Below the pieces are notes generated by a model. It was not told the DNA's origin, made no database searches, and saw only the letters and a list, made by a program, of their open reading frames with translations. A DNA stretch of 64,000 nt, taken from positions 16,253 to 80,252 of the forward strand of contig NZ_JACJQJ010000034.1 of the NCBI RefSeq assembly GCF_014696615.1, read 5' to 3'. Of this stretch, positions 26,007 to 35,641 are shown in pieces (the first letter of the stretch is position 1; each line of letters begins with the position of its first letter). A program made the position numbers and the translations under genes. This DNA is from Nostoc linckia FACHB-104. Its GTDB lineage: Bacteria; Cyanobacteriota; Cyanobacteriia; Cyanobacteriales; Nostocaceae.

Positions 26007-27202
26007 TTATAAATAAAGTTATTTTTTCAACAATTTCTGTTTCTTTAGTTGCTATTTCACTCTTAGAATTACCAAGTATAGCAATTGCAGAAATCCCAAC
26101 AGTTACTCATACTTCCGGGAAATATCAACTCAAATCCCCGAATTGGACAAAGATAAACTGGAGTAGCTTAAATCCAGTTCAGGAGCCTGGATACATCAAT
26201 GTCTCAGCAGATATTGCTGCTAAATTAGGCTATAATCCTTCCCGTTCTTGGTCAGACGGACAGAATATTGATTCTGTGGTTATGTTGGGTGATGTAGATG
26301 AAGCTTTTGCACAAAGCCAATTTACTTTAAAACTGATAGATGACATAACCACAAATCAGATTGACTCTTTAACATTACAAGATTTTGGGTTGATGAAGTG
26401 GCAGACTATCGGTTCATTAGCTCAAGCAATTCCCAAATTGAACAATATTAATGTGAGCCAAATTAAACCTATTCAAGACTTACTTCAGAAGTCGGGTATT
26501 TCTCCCAATGGTACAATTTCACAAGTTTTATCTGACAACCCAAAAGCAAGTAATCTTTCACTCGGTAATTTAGATTTAAGTAAGTATCCATTAAGTTCAA
26601 TTCCTCAATTAACAGAAACAAGAATTAGCAAATTTCTCAACTGGCAGCAAAGTTTTATTAATCAAGTTCCTGGGTTGAATAAAGTACCTTTTGATAAAAT
26701 GCCCCAACCAATTAATTCTGGGTTGGATGTAGTTGGTATTGCTTCTGTGGTTTTAGGTAAATCTGAACGTGGGGATTCTAGGGCAAGAGAAAATTACTTT
26801 GTATCAGGTAAGGTAACTCGTTCTAATCAAACTGTTGCTGTTGCTTGTGGAGTGGGTCAAGAATGTCCTTACTTGGAATTGGGGGATGTTGCGGGGCAAC
26901 AAGGCAACCTCTATGGTAAGCGTTGGGCTTCTGGTTCCTCACAAAAGGTAGATGGCGGTTTTGGCATATTGCAACGTGTTAATGGTGGTAAAGAGCCTAC
27001 AGGGAGGCTGGTCTACGGTTCTGGTTTCAAAGTCGTCCTTACGGGTGTTAATGAGTCCACAGGTACAGCTAACTTTGGTCTATTTTTTCGTATCTGCGTT
27101 AATTTCTTGGCAGGTGGTAAATCTTGTACTCCTTACTTTATCGGCCCAGTTCCTTGGATGCCTGTTAAAGAGAATGATTTAATCATTCTAGGTAGGGGGT
27201 AA
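25988..27202 (+). CDS. Secreted conjugation-operon protein of unknown function
   Basis: A 404-residue protein with an N-terminal signal sequence (cleavage near AIA-EIP, about residue 34). The middle contains leucine-rich helical segments ([17 protein letters not shown]). The C-terminal domain, from about residue 270, is Gly-rich with four spaced cysteines ([28 protein letters not shown]) and probably forms disulphides. No family is recognised. It overlaps the upstream VirB9-like gene by 19 bp and ends 2 bp before the coupling protein, so it is firmly in the transfer operon. It may be a surface or periplasmic component. Confidence 0.55.
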   Translation: MGAKTVIINKVIFSTISVSLVAISLLELPSIAIAEIPTVTHTSGKYQLKSPNWTKINWSSLNPVQEPGYINVSADIAAKLGYNPSRSWSDGQNIDSVVMLGDVDEAFAQSQFTLKLIDDITTNQIDSLTLQDFGLMKWQTIGSLAQAIPKLNNINVSQIKPIQDLLQKSGISPNGTISQVLSDNPKASNLSLGNLDLSKYPLSSIPQLTETRISKFLNWQQSFINQVPGLNKVPFDKMPQPINSGLDVVGIASVVLGKSERGDSRARENYFVSGKVTRSNQTVAVACGVGQECPYLELGDVAGQQGNLYGKRWASGSSQKVDGGFGILQRVNGGKEPTGRLVYGSGFKVVLTGVNESTGTANFGLFFRICVNFLAGGKSCTPYFIGPVPWMPVKENDLIILGRG

Positions 27203-27204
27203 GA

Positions 27205-28971
27205 ATGACTGAAATATCCAAAACCACTCAACCAGTAGATAACCTTGTTCCTCAAAACTTTTACAATGCGTTCTTCTCCCCGATGGGTTTGGCATTACTT
27301 GTAGGTGTTGGGGCGCTAATGTTAGCGAAAGCAATGGAAGGACGCGGCGCATCTAACAAGTTAGCACGGGCGCGATGGGCGGGCGCTAGGGAGAAAACAG
27401 CAGCTCGTAAGTTGGCTTGCAAACAAATTACTGAGCGTAGACATAACAGAGTAGCTCTCTACATCGGTACGCCTGTGGGTACGAAATCTCAGGTTGTTGA
27501 CAACAAACGCATTACCAATATTCCTGAAGATAAAAGCCGACTCTATCTGCCAGATGTGCAACGGGGAATTTTGGTTTGCGGCGGTGCTGGTTCAGGTAAA
27601 ACCTTCTCGATGATTAATCCCCTGGTGCGTTCTGCTATCGACCAGGGACTACCAATTATTCTCTATGACTTTAAATATGCTCACCAAGAATCGGCTACAT
27701 CTGCTGCTAAAGGGCAAGCACCCAAATTAGCAGGATATGCAGCTATGCATGGGTATGAGGTTTCTATCCTCGCCCCCGGCTTCCCGGAGTCCTGTGTAGC
27801 TAATCCCCTAGATTTTCTGCGGAGTGAAACTGATGCAGAGATGGCACGTCAATTAGCGATCGTTCTCAACCGCAATTTTAAATTATCTTCTGGAGGTGAT
27901 GTCTCGGACGGTGGTTTCTTCGTTAATGCTGGAGATCAGTTGGCTCAAGCAATTTTCATGCTGGCTAGGGGTACTGATTTCCCGGATATTATGATGTGCC
28001 ATGCCATTCTCAGTCTGCCTAAATTAATTGACCGTATTCAACAAGCTTCTTTGAATCCTTGGGTAAAAGTTGCTTTTGACCAATTTCTTTCTGTGGCTGG
28101 TTCTCCAGAAACCGCCGCTAGTATTGTCGGTACTACCAGCGGGTTATTTACTCGCTTTATGACCCCTTCTACTCTTTCTGGCTTCTGCGGTCAAACAAAT
28201 ATCCCCTTGGATTTGAAAGGGCGGAAGATGGTGGTTTTCGGCATGGACAAGGAGAAGCGAGATGTGATTTCTCCTTTATTGGTGTCTATCCTGCACCTTT
28301 TATGTTCTCGCAATTTGGCTGGTAAACGCAAAGAACCATTGCTATTGGCACTAGATGAATTACCAACTTTATATCTACCAGCTTTGGTAGATTGGCTCAA
28401 TCAAAATAGGGAGGATGGCTTAATTTGTTTACTAGGATTACAAAATTTATCACAGCTTGAAAAGTCTTATTCTAGAGAAACTACCAACGCTATCTTTGGC
28501 GGTTGTGCTACGAAGGCTTTCTTTAATCCTCAAGATGATGTAGCGGCTGAACGTTTTAGTAATTTCTTAGGTGATGAACAAATTAAGCATAGAGAACGTT
28601 CGCGTAGTTCTGGTGGTAAAGGTGGTGCAAGTACCTCAATTTCTGAACAAAATAGTACCCGCAATTTATTTGAAGTGAACCAATTTAATACTTTACCGGA
28701 AGGCAGAGCCGTAATTGTCAGTCCTGGGTTTCGCTCTGGTCAAAATGTAAGTATTCCGTTATTAGAGCAGATTCGGATTCCGCCATCTGATATGAATTTA
28801 GAGGCTAAAAGTATTGAGAAATGGTACGAACTCCAACAAAAATTTATTTCCCAATCTACTCTGCTTATACCATCTGCTCAAGAGCTAGAAAGGCGAAATT
28901 TAGCAGCAGAAAGATTATTACCTTTAGTTGAGAAGCAGGCAGAAGCAAATCAGAAATTAAAAAATCTTTAG
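27205..28971 (+). CDS. VirD4/TraG-type coupling protein ATPase
   Basis: A 588-residue type IV coupling protein, which delivers the relaxase-DNA complex to the transfer channel. One membrane segment lies at about residues 27-43. Walker A GGAGSGKT is at 126-133 and Walker B LLLALDELP at about 379-387, followed by the sensor-like QNRED and GLQNLSQL segments. The C-terminal part includes a Gly/Ser-rich loop (RSSGGKGGASTS). The length is near the family norm. It starts 2 bp after the previous stop. All nucleotide-binding motifs are intact. Confidence 0.85.
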   Translation: MTEISKTTQPVDNLVPQNFYNAFFSPMGLALLVGVGALMLAKAMEGRGASNKLARARWAGAREKTAARKLACKQITERRHNRVALYIGTPVGTKSQVVDNKRITNIPEDKSRLYLPDVQRGILVCGGAGSGKTFSMINPLVRSAIDQGLPIILYDFKYAHQESATSAAKGQAPKLAGYAAMHGYEVSILAPGFPESCVANPLDFLRSETDAEMARQLAIVLNRNFKLSSGGDVSDGGFFVNAGDQLAQAIFMLARGTDFPDIMMCHAILSLPKLIDRIQQASLNPWVKVAFDQFLSVAGSPETAASIVGTTSGLFTRFMTPSTLSGFCGQTNIPLDLKGRKMVVFGMDKEKRDVISPLLVSILHLLCSRNLAGKRKEPLLLALDELPTLYLPALVDWLNQNREDGLICLLGLQNLSQLEKSYSRETTNAIFGGCATKAFFNPQDDVAAERFSNFLGDEQIKHRERSRSSGGKGGASTSISEQNSTRNLFEVNQFNTLPEGRAVIVSPGFRSGQNVSIPLLEQIRIPPSDMNLEAKSIEKWYELQQKFISQSTLLIPSAQELERRNLAAERLLPLVEKQAEANQKLKNL

Positions 28972-28978
28972 GAGGTCA

Positions 28979-29383
28979 TTGATGAATAATTTATCTGAAT
29001 ATGAATTGCAATTATTAAGCAAACTGCCGCTTGATATTGCAGCGTTGGTTAAGAATTACCGTACTGATATTATCAATGCGGCTGAATTTTGGGATGAGCC
29101 ACCGTTGACAGTAAATCATGTTCCAGAATTTATTGAAATCTACTATGGCGATGCCGAAAGTCCTCACATCTTCATAGTAAATGGGGAACTCCAAGATTAT
29201 AACGTTACTAATTTACCTGATAACACTAAATCAATCTCAGTCTTAATTGATGACCAATGGGCTTATGTCCAAATTGAGGGTCAAGTAATTCTCAACCGTT
29301 TAGGAGGTGTGATTTTACCTGATGTTTTAGTTAGCCCATCAAGCCTAATCAATTCACTTGTAGGAGTAATAAATCATGGATGA
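28979..29383 (+). CDS. Hypothetical transfer-operon protein
   Basis: A 134-residue acidic protein with no signal peptide or membrane helix. It has a helical N-terminus (YELQLLSKLPLDIAALVKNY) and a beta-rich remainder (FIEIYYGDAESPHIFIVNG; VLIDDQWAYVQIEGQVILN). It follows the coupling protein by 7 bp, with a good ribosome site (GGAGG) just upstream, and overlaps the next gene by 8 bp. The family is not recognised. It may be a small partner of the coiled-coil protein that follows. Confidence 0.55.
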   Translation: MMNNLSEYELQLLSKLPLDIAALVKNYRTDIINAAEFWDEPPLTVNHVPEFIEIYYGDAESPHIFIVNGELQDYNVTNLPDNTKSISVLIDDQWAYVQIEGQVILNRLGGVILPDVLVSPSSLINSLVGVINHG

Positions 29384-30749
29384 AATTAAATCTGAAGCTA
29401 AACAAGTGCAACATGATTATTTAGAAATCCTTGATGACATTCTGCATAAGCTGTTAGAGAAGGGTAAGTTTCAAGAGTTAGACATCACTAAAGAATTATC
29501 CATTTACGTTGGTAACCAACCCAAGTATAAGGGTCATCCTGATGGCGAAGTTTCTGTAAATTTGATGACTCCAGAACTGGTAGATAAAATCAATACGGCT
29601 ATCAACGACCCGCAAAGTTTTAAAGGTTCTGTCCGTATCATGATTGGCAAGGATAAAGTCTATCATGTTAAGGATGGAAAGGTTTTAAGCGATAAGCTGG
29701 GGTTGAATAACCTCCGGAGCCAGAATCAATCCCAGTCTCAACAAAGAACTAAAACAGTACAACAATCTTCATCTCTTGAGAATTTACAAAAGCAGGTTGA
29801 AGCTTTACAACAGAAAGTTCAATCACAGCAAAGTTTGATTGATAATTTCGCTACTCAAAAGCAATCAAGTGTTGAAGTTACTCAAAAGTTATCAACTGAT
29901 TTGATTAGTCTAAAACAAGCTTTTGATGCTCAACAACAGACTATTGAGCAATTGCAGAAGGGTCTGGAGGCTATTAATAAACACAATCACCCTACTATCA
30001 ACAATGCTACTCTGAATGATTGGATAAACTCGATTGAAACTAAAGCTAAGAACACTGCCAAAAATCTTTATGAACAGGTAAAAACTGCTCTTACTCCTAA
30101 AGTAGACCAAGTTAAAGTTCAATTACAGACTCAAATTACTAGTTTAAAAGAGCAGATGAATCAACAAATGGAGTCTTTTCAAGCTGAAATGAGGTCACAA
30201 CTTGCTGCTGTTAAAAGTGAGTTTGAATCACAAGTGGGTGTAGTTAAGGATGGTATTGGTGAAGTTAAGCAGTTAGTTAGTGATGAAATTCAGCATGGTA
30301 TGGAGCGTCATCAAGCGGCTATGGGTGTTGTTGGGAGTAAGGTTTCACAGGAAGTTAATACAGTCCACAAACAGATGACTAAAGCTGTTGGCGATTTACA
30401 TTCGGCTACTAATCATGCTGTGAAGCAGAATGTGGAAAAAGTTACTAACACTGTGATGGATATCAAAACTAAGGCTCTTGCTAAGAGCGTGGATTCTATG
30501 CTCCATCTTTTTGGTGATTTACATCAAGATGGTTCTCGCAGTTATGAGAGTAAAAATTACAATTTTTACCAAAATGGCGATAGTATTACTGTTACGGCTA
30601 AAGATGGCCGGGCGGTAATGATAGATGGTGATTTGACTGCTCAAGCTACAGAGAAAGATGTTGAATCTTTGGAGGTAGTGGAAGAAGTAGTTTCTGATTA
30701 TTTAAAGCACAGCCCTACCCAATCTCAATCAGCAAAATTGAGAAGATGA
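29376..30749 (+). CDS. Long coiled-coil protein at end of transfer operon
   Basis: A 457-residue protein. The N-terminal about 115 residues form a small domain (LSIYVGNQPKYKGHPDGEV; GSVRIMIGKDKVYHVKDGK). Long Gln-rich coiled coils follow (about 120-385, for example LQKQVEALQQKVQSQQSLI and LKEQMNQQMESFQAEM). A C-terminal strand-rich tail is seen (YNFYQNGDSITVTAKDGRAV). There is no membrane helix. It overlaps the previous gene by 8 bp. It could be a scaffold or a DNA-organising protein such as KfrA-type plasmid proteins; that is inference. It ends before a large palindromic intergenic element. Confidence 0.6.
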   Translation: MDEIKSEAKQVQHDYLEILDDILHKLLEKGKFQELDITKELSIYVGNQPKYKGHPDGEVSVNLMTPELVDKINTAINDPQSFKGSVRIMIGKDKVYHVKDGKVLSDKLGLNNLRSQNQSQSQQRTKTVQQSSSLENLQKQVEALQQKVQSQQSLIDNFATQKQSSVEVTQKLSTDLISLKQAFDAQQQTIEQLQKGLEAINKHNHPTINNATLNDWINSIETKAKNTAKNLYEQVKTALTPKVDQVKVQLQTQITSLKEQMNQQMESFQAEMRSQLAAVKSEFESQVGVVKDGIGEVKQLVSDEIQHGMERHQAAMGVVGSKVSQEVNTVHKQMTKAVGDLHSATNHAVKQNVEKVTNTVMDIKTKALAKSVDSMLHLFGDLHQDGSRSYESKNYNFYQNGDSITVTAKDGRAVMIDGDLTAQATEKDVESLEVVEEVVSDYLKHSPTQSQSAKLRR

Positions 30750-30766
30750 TTGTGCCCTTTTGGTCA

Positions 30767-31055
30767 GGGTATAGGGTGTAGGGGGTAGGGTGTGGGGAAT
30801 GAAGAGGATGGTTTATTTTGATGTATTAAAATCTAATAATCTTGACCCTGTTTTGTGACTTTCAAAAAACACTTTCAGGCAAATTATAAGACTTAATTTA
30901 ATCTTGGACTGAGGCTTTAATTTTCGCCCCGTCAATTTAAATTTATAGTCAAGGAGTGAAAATTAAAGCCCTATAATCTTTTGAGAGATTGAATTGTCCT
31001 ACTGCTGACAAAACAGTGTTGAACCCTATACCCTACACCCTACCCCCAACACCCT
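30767..31055. repeat. Nested inverted repeats between convergent operons
   Basis: Outer arms of GGGTATAGGGTGTAGGG type (30767-30797) face complementary arms (31023-31055). Inside, CTGTTTTGT (30848-30856) pairs with ACAAAACAG (31008-31016), and GGCTTTAATTTTC (30913-30925) pairs perfectly with GAAAATTAAAGCC (30958-30970). Three nested inverted repeats over about 290 bp could form a long hairpin or cruciform. It separates the transfer operon from the convergent relaxase gene and probably stops transcription both ways. Confidence 0.55.
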
Positions 31056-31056
31056 A

Positions 31057-34000
31057 TTATCTTCTCATTCCCCTCGTATGCTTTGGTGATTGCTCATACT
31101 TAGCTGCTGTTTTAGCTATCTTTTCCTGTTCTTTTCGCCATAATTCTTCTTTAATATTGGTCAATCTCTCTTGTAGTGGCGGCGATTTTAAAACATCAGC
31201 AATAGTTTTCATTTCAAGAGTTTTCTGTTCTTTCTCCCAGGTTTCATGATTTTGAACCTGGGATTCCCATTGCTGGATTGTTGATTCTAAGTTTTGTTTT
31301 CGAGTAAATAATTCTTTAATAGTTCCTATAGTTTCTAATTGTTTATTTAAAGCCGAGTTATATTTATTACTCAATTTATGAAGTGGGAAATATTCCATTA
31401 CTCTGATAGATTTCTCTTGAATAGCATGTTCTATCCATAAACTGTCAAGTTGTTGTTGTAATTGATTAATTTGGCTAGAAATTGCTTGTCTATCAATTGT
31501 CGGTGGCAGTTGTGCTAATGAATCTGAGAAATATTCATTAACAGCTTGTTCTAAGTATAGTAACTCAAGGTTAGTTAGTTCATTGATTGCTTTGCTGAAT
31601 GATGAAAAAGTAGTTTGCTCCTCTAAACGTTGTTGCAGTCGTTGCTTACGTTCTTCAATACTCAATTTCTTGGGTGGTGCAGGTGAAGCATGACGCTGTT
31701 GATTATTGTTATCTCGCCAAGCTTTGAGAGTTAATGCTTCAGAATATGCTTTCTCGTATGCTAGTGGCCCCATTACCGCAATCAAATCATCAACTCCTTT
31801 ATTAGGGCCTGGCAATGTCACCACACTGACCCTAGCACCCTGTTCCTCCAATAATCTACCAGTGCGCGAGATGGCAATTTCTATATTTCGTTGAGTTTCA
31901 GTCCGCGTCTCGTAGTCAAAGCAGAAACTGATTTCTCGTTCTGGCGTGGCGAAAACAGCTAACTCATCCATGAGTCTAGCTTTCATCTTTTCCCTGTTCT
32001 CATCTTTACTGCGATAACCGGCGTAAATCCCTGGTAGTCCAATGGCAGGGTGTCCCTGGCTCAACAGACTGGCAGCTTTCTTCGCTCCCTCAGTAATTGT
32101 GACTGGGAGATTATGTTTCCAAACACAGTACCAAAATCCCGAAGTGCGATCGCACTCGCTTGGTTCTACCCCAAATTTTTCATAGATACACTCTGCAATG
32201 TCATCAGGCACATCTAATAAGAAAATACTCAGTTCAGTTTTGGGTGGATGTTCATATTTAATGAATTTGCCGGGTTTATCGGCTTTTTGTCTTGGATTAT
32301 TGGGCTTATAACATCCCCATAACTTACGAGCAGGTTTATCTCCAGGCTGTAGGTTAGCAAAGGATTTAGGATTAACGCCAGCGTCACACCACCAACCTCC
32401 ATCTTCAATGTGAGCATATTTGCTGATCATGGCATTGGAGAGTCTACCTGTGTTAGTGCGTGGCAGTTTGTCGCTGTACATCAGGTATTCCCAAGCTTCA
32501 TGCTCCCAATCGAGAGTTTGATGCAGACTTTTGAAGTTAATGGCGGCAATTTCTGGGTGAATGGCACTGTCTTCTACCAATTCTCGCAAGTGTTGAGAGT
32601 CTAGTCTTTCGGGGGCTTCACCCAAATCACCGGGAGTCCAAAATGCTACTGTAGGCTGTGCTGTTTTTGGGATTGGTTTTTTAATAACAGGCGATTGAGT
32701 AAGAGGCGGAGGAGCGGAGGGGCTGAGGTGCGGAGGTGCTGGGGTGCTGGGGCGCAGAGGGGAAGAAGTAGGCAGAGAAACTGGGGCGCTCTTGTGTAGA
32801 GGGGAAGAATTGGGCAGAGAAACTGGGGCGCTGGGACGCTCTTGAGAAGAATTTGGCTCTGGTGCAGAGGTGCAGTGGGTCTGAGAAGAGGGTTTACTGT
32901 AAAATTGCTCCTCTGCTCCTCCGCTCCTCTGCCCCTCTGCCTCAACCTCTCGCTCCTCTGCTTCCGGGCTTCTAGCTACAATTACAGCATTTGTAACCTG
33001 TTCTCTCTCTAGTGTTGACTGGTGTTGCTTCTCTAATTCTTTCTGGCGTAGTACAAAGAGAGCATTTTCTTTAGCCTTACTCAACTGTGCCAAGGCTAGT
33101 AAATTATCTTTATCTTCCGTGTATAGTTTCAAATCATACCTGGCACGGCTAACAGCAACATAAAAGCTTTCCTGCCCAATGGTATGGTCAGCAGCTATCA
33201 GCACAGAGTCGGCAGTTTTCCCTTGGCTACTATATGTAGTGCTGACAATCGCATAATCTAGGTGCTGGGCTTGTTGCAGGTTGACTGATTCGGTTAGACC
33301 ACTATCTAAATACTCAATTTGAGCTTTATTACCATCAATGGCTTTAACGACAAACTCCTGACCGTTACGCCGTCCTAATTGTCTGTCGTTTTTTGTCCAG
33401 CGTAGGCGATCGCCCTTGGCAATTTCAATACTTTGTCGTTGGTAAACTGCTTTGTTAAATCCCGTGTCTACTTCAAGTTGCTTGCCATCAGTAGCCTTTA
33501 GTAGCAATCGGTCGGTGTCCTTGCCCACGACTTCATACAGTTTGCCTTTCTCTAAGCCCCGGCGCTTGTAACTACGGGTGGGCATGACTAGATCCCCCGG
33601 TTCAAAGTTGTGGGTGTAGCGCTTCTGCACTGTTGTGAGATCTTTGGCTTGCAGTTGAGTGATGTTTGTTACATGACCCAAGCTGCCATCAGCTTTTTTA
33701 TGCTCCCGAATCGCTTGGGTGATTGCTAAACGCTCCTTATTTGTGCCAGCTAGTACCAGGGTTCGCGCCTGTTGCTCTGCTGTGGCTGTCATGTATTCAC
33801 GAGCGATCGCCTCAATTTTGTCAGATGCTGTTACAGTCTGGATATAACCATTTTCATTGAGGCGTGAAAATCCTTCTTCAATCCTACCAGAAGCAATCAG
33901 GTCTACTGCCAGCTTGAGCTTTGGCGCACGTTGCCTATTAGAAGAGTTTAAATGGCTGGTCTTGATTCCTGCCTGTTGCAGAGATTTGAACGGGTTGCCA

Positions 34001-35577
34001 GCTTCTACAGCTGATAACTGTTTTGTGTCTCCCACTAACAACACTCTGGCTTGCTCTTGGGTTGCGCGTTCTAAAAGGGCAAGGGCATCTTTGGCACTAA
34101 GTAACCCTGCTTCGTCTACTACCCAAATTTGATTAAGTTCAATCTCTCTTGGCGGTTCAGACACCAATAATCTAGCAACTGTCTCAGCTTGAACATCTAA
34201 CTCTTGACTCAGAACTTTAGCAGCCATCGAACTGGGGGCAAAACCTTTAATGGTATAGCCAGAAGTGGCGGCGATTTCCTTCAATTCCTTGAGTGCAAAA
34301 GTCTTACCAGCACCAGCTACACCCTGCCATGCCATGAATTGGTCTGTTGTGGTTGCTGCTGTCAGTACCGCTCGACGCTGATCTGGGTTTAAAGCAGTTT
34401 TTTCCAAATGGCTTTCAACTACCTCTTGATGGGCAAGTGCGTTAACTTTACCCTGCCCGGACTGCATCAATTTAATGGTCGCCAATTCTCGGTTAACTGC
34501 TGCCAGGGTTGTAAAGTCGCGGGATTCTTGAGACAGACTAAGTAATTCAGAGTTAGCTTTTACTAGCGGTTCAATAAGGCTTACATCCGTGGCTAGTCCC
34601 TGGTTTAGAATGAATTTTTCTAAATCTTCCTGGGTGAAAGCGACGTTTCTTTCTGAGCAGTGGGCGATCGCCATAGCTAAATTCTCATGGCTGACTAACC
34701 TCTGTTGTAGTTCCGGCTGCGTTTCAAGAGCCTGGACAAAGTTAATCCCCAATGCTGCTGCTTCTTCTCTCCACTTAGCTTTTAACTCTTGGGGGTTGAT
34801 TTTCTGCTTTAAATTCCGGGTAGCAGTCCAAGCCGCTTCTCGCTCGGCCCAAGTTGCATTTTCACCTGCTGCATTTAATATTTGCTGTCTGCGTTTGGAG
34901 AATTCTTGTAAATCCTGTTCTTTAAACCCTTTAATCTCAAATTGTCCGTGTTTTCTAGGTTCTACCTGATACCCTAATTTCTCTACCTCTATTGCTAGGT
35001 AGTTCTGGTACACCATGCCGAGAAATTTCTTATTTTTGAAAATCTCATCGTTGAACAGACTGTACCATTTACCATTTTCTAGCTGCGTCATATTCATGAC
35101 TAAAGCATGAGTATGCAGATGTGGGTCTAGTTCCCTAGTTTCAATATGGTCAAACTCCGCGACTACTAGGTTGTTAGTCCTGATAAGTTGCTGTCCCTGT
35201 TCAGTTGTGGCTCTGGTGTAGCTATAACGTTGTTCAATGAGTTTAATGGTTTTTTGTACAGCCAACTGATGGGCAGTAATTAGCCTTTCATCCCCAGCCA
35301 CCAACGCTTGCAGGCTAACACTTTTCGGTGCGGAGAAGGTAAAGTCGGTTGCGGCGCGACGTTGAGATGAGTTTAACTTCCTAGCACAGAGGTTTTGGCT
35401 GCCGTCAGGCGATCGCCCATTAACAATGTTAGAAAATGTTTCTTGATGATCTACTGCTCCTGATAGTCCTAATTTTTTTGCACCCTGAAGAGACCAGCGT
35501 GAAGTACCTTCCTGGTAATACCCTTCCATGAAGTAATGTACTGCCTGTTGTGGTTCTGTATTCTTTCCTGTTAACAC
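31057..35577 (-). CDS. MobF (TrwC/TraI-type) relaxase-helicase with DUF3854 domain
   Basis: A 1506-residue conjugative relaxase starting at a GTG. The N-terminal TrwC-type relaxase domain (1-300) has candidate catalytic tyrosines Y15 and Y20/Y21 and the metal triad H153, H155, H157 (DPHLHTHALV). A RecD-type helicase follows, with Walker A GVAGAGKT (419-426), Walker B IWVVDEAGLL near 483, GDTKQLSAVE, and the late VAVSRARYDL motif. After a repeat-encoded linker (about 877-960) comes a DUF3854/Toprim-like domain (about 1000-1340: VTITEGAKKAASLLSQGHP; GPNKGVDDLI) matching the N-terminal part of the CyRepA1-type protein at 10320. A coiled coil ends the protein. It nicks at oriT and unwinds DNA for transfer; the third domain suggests coupling to priming. 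Confidence 0.88.
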   Translation of the reverse strand: MLTGKNTEPQQAVHYFMEGYYQEGTSRWSLQGAKKLGLSGAVDHQETFSNIVNGRSPDGSQNLCARKLNSSQRRAATDFTFSAPKSVSLQALVAGDERLITAHQLAVQKTIKLIEQRYSYTRATTEQGQQLIRTNNLVVAEFDHIETRELDPHLHTHALVMNMTQLENGKWYSLFNDEIFKNKKFLGMVYQNYLAIEVEKLGYQVEPRKHGQFEIKGFKEQDLQEFSKRRQQILNAAGENATWAEREAAWTATRNLKQKINPQELKAKWREEAAALGINFVQALETQPELQQRLVSHENLAMAIAHCSERNVAFTQEDLEKFILNQGLATDVSLIEPLVKANSELLSLSQESRDFTTLAAVNRELATIKLMQSGQGKVNALAHQEVVESHLEKTALNPDQRRAVLTAATTTDQFMAWQGVAGAGKTFALKELKEIAATSGYTIKGFAPSSMAAKVLSQELDVQAETVARLLVSEPPREIELNQIWVVDEAGLLSAKDALALLERATQEQARVLLVGDTKQLSAVEAGNPFKSLQQAGIKTSHLNSSNRQRAPKLKLAVDLIASGRIEEGFSRLNENGYIQTVTASDKIEAIAREYMTATAEQQARTLVLAGTNKERLAITQAIREHKKADGSLGHVTNITQLQAKDLTTVQKRYTHNFEPGDLVMPTRSYKRRGLEKGKLYEVVGKDTDRLLLKATDGKQLEVDTGFNKAVYQRQSIEIAKGDRLRWTKNDRQLGRRNGQEFVVKAIDGNKAQIEYLDSGLTESVNLQQAQHLDYAIVSTTYSSQGKTADSVLIAADHTIGQESFYVAVSRARYDLKLYTEDKDNLLALAQLSKAKENALFVLRQKELEKQHQSTLEREQVTNAVIVARSPEAEEREVEAEGQRSGGAEEQFYSKPSSQTHCTSAPEPNSSQERPSAPVSLPNSSPLHKSAPVSLPTSSPLRPSTPAPPHLSPSAPPPLTQSPVIKKPIPKTAQPTVAFWTPGDLGEAPERLDSQHLRELVEDSAIHPEIAAINFKSLHQTLDWEHEAWEYLMYSDKLPRTNTGRLSNAMISKYAHIEDGGWWCDAGVNPKSFANLQPGDKPARKLWGCYKPNNPRQKADKPGKFIKYEHPPKTELSIFLLDVPDDIAECIYEKFGVEPSECDRTSGFWYCVWKHNLPVTITEGAKKAASLLSQGHPAIGLPGIYAGYRSKDENREKMKARLMDELAVFATPEREISFCFDYETRTETQRNIEIAISRTGRLLEEQGARVSVVTLPGPNKGVDDLIAVMGPLAYEKAYSEALTLKAWRDNNNQQRHASPAPPKKLSIEERKQRLQQRLEEQTTFSSFSKAINELTNLELLYLEQAVNEYFSDSLAQLPPTIDRQAISSQINQLQQQLDSLWIEHAIQEKSIRVMEYFPLHKLSNKYNSALNKQLETIGTIKELFTRKQNLESTIQQWESQVQNHETWEKEQKTLEMKTIADVLKSPPLQERLTNIKEELWRKEQEKIAKTAAKYEQSPKHTRGMRR
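32690..32950. repeat. GAGGAGCGGAGG-type repeat block inside relaxase gene
   Basis: Low-complexity repeats built from GGAGGAGCGGAGG, GGGGCGCTC and GCAGAGGGG units fill this stretch, including two near-copies of a block around AGGCAGAGAAACTGGGGCGC. The same repeat family lies between genes at 35585-35635, 36034-36083 and within 40677-40862. Here it is in frame and encodes a Pro/Ser-rich linker between the helicase and DUF3854 parts. Confidence 0.65.
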
Positions 35578-35584
35578 TAACCAC

Positions 35585-35635
35585 CCCCACAGCAGAGAAG
35601 CGGAGGGGCGGAGGAGCAGAGGAGCAGAGGAGAAA
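35585..35635. repeat. GAGGAGCAGAGG repeat upstream of relaxase
   Basis: Short tandem units (CGGAGGGGCGGAGGAGCAG) lie between the relaxase start and the gene ending at 35642. It belongs to the family found inside the relaxase gene. It occupies the place where an oriT would often be sought, but no nic motif is visible. Confidence 0.5.
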
Positions 35636-35641
35636 ATAGTT

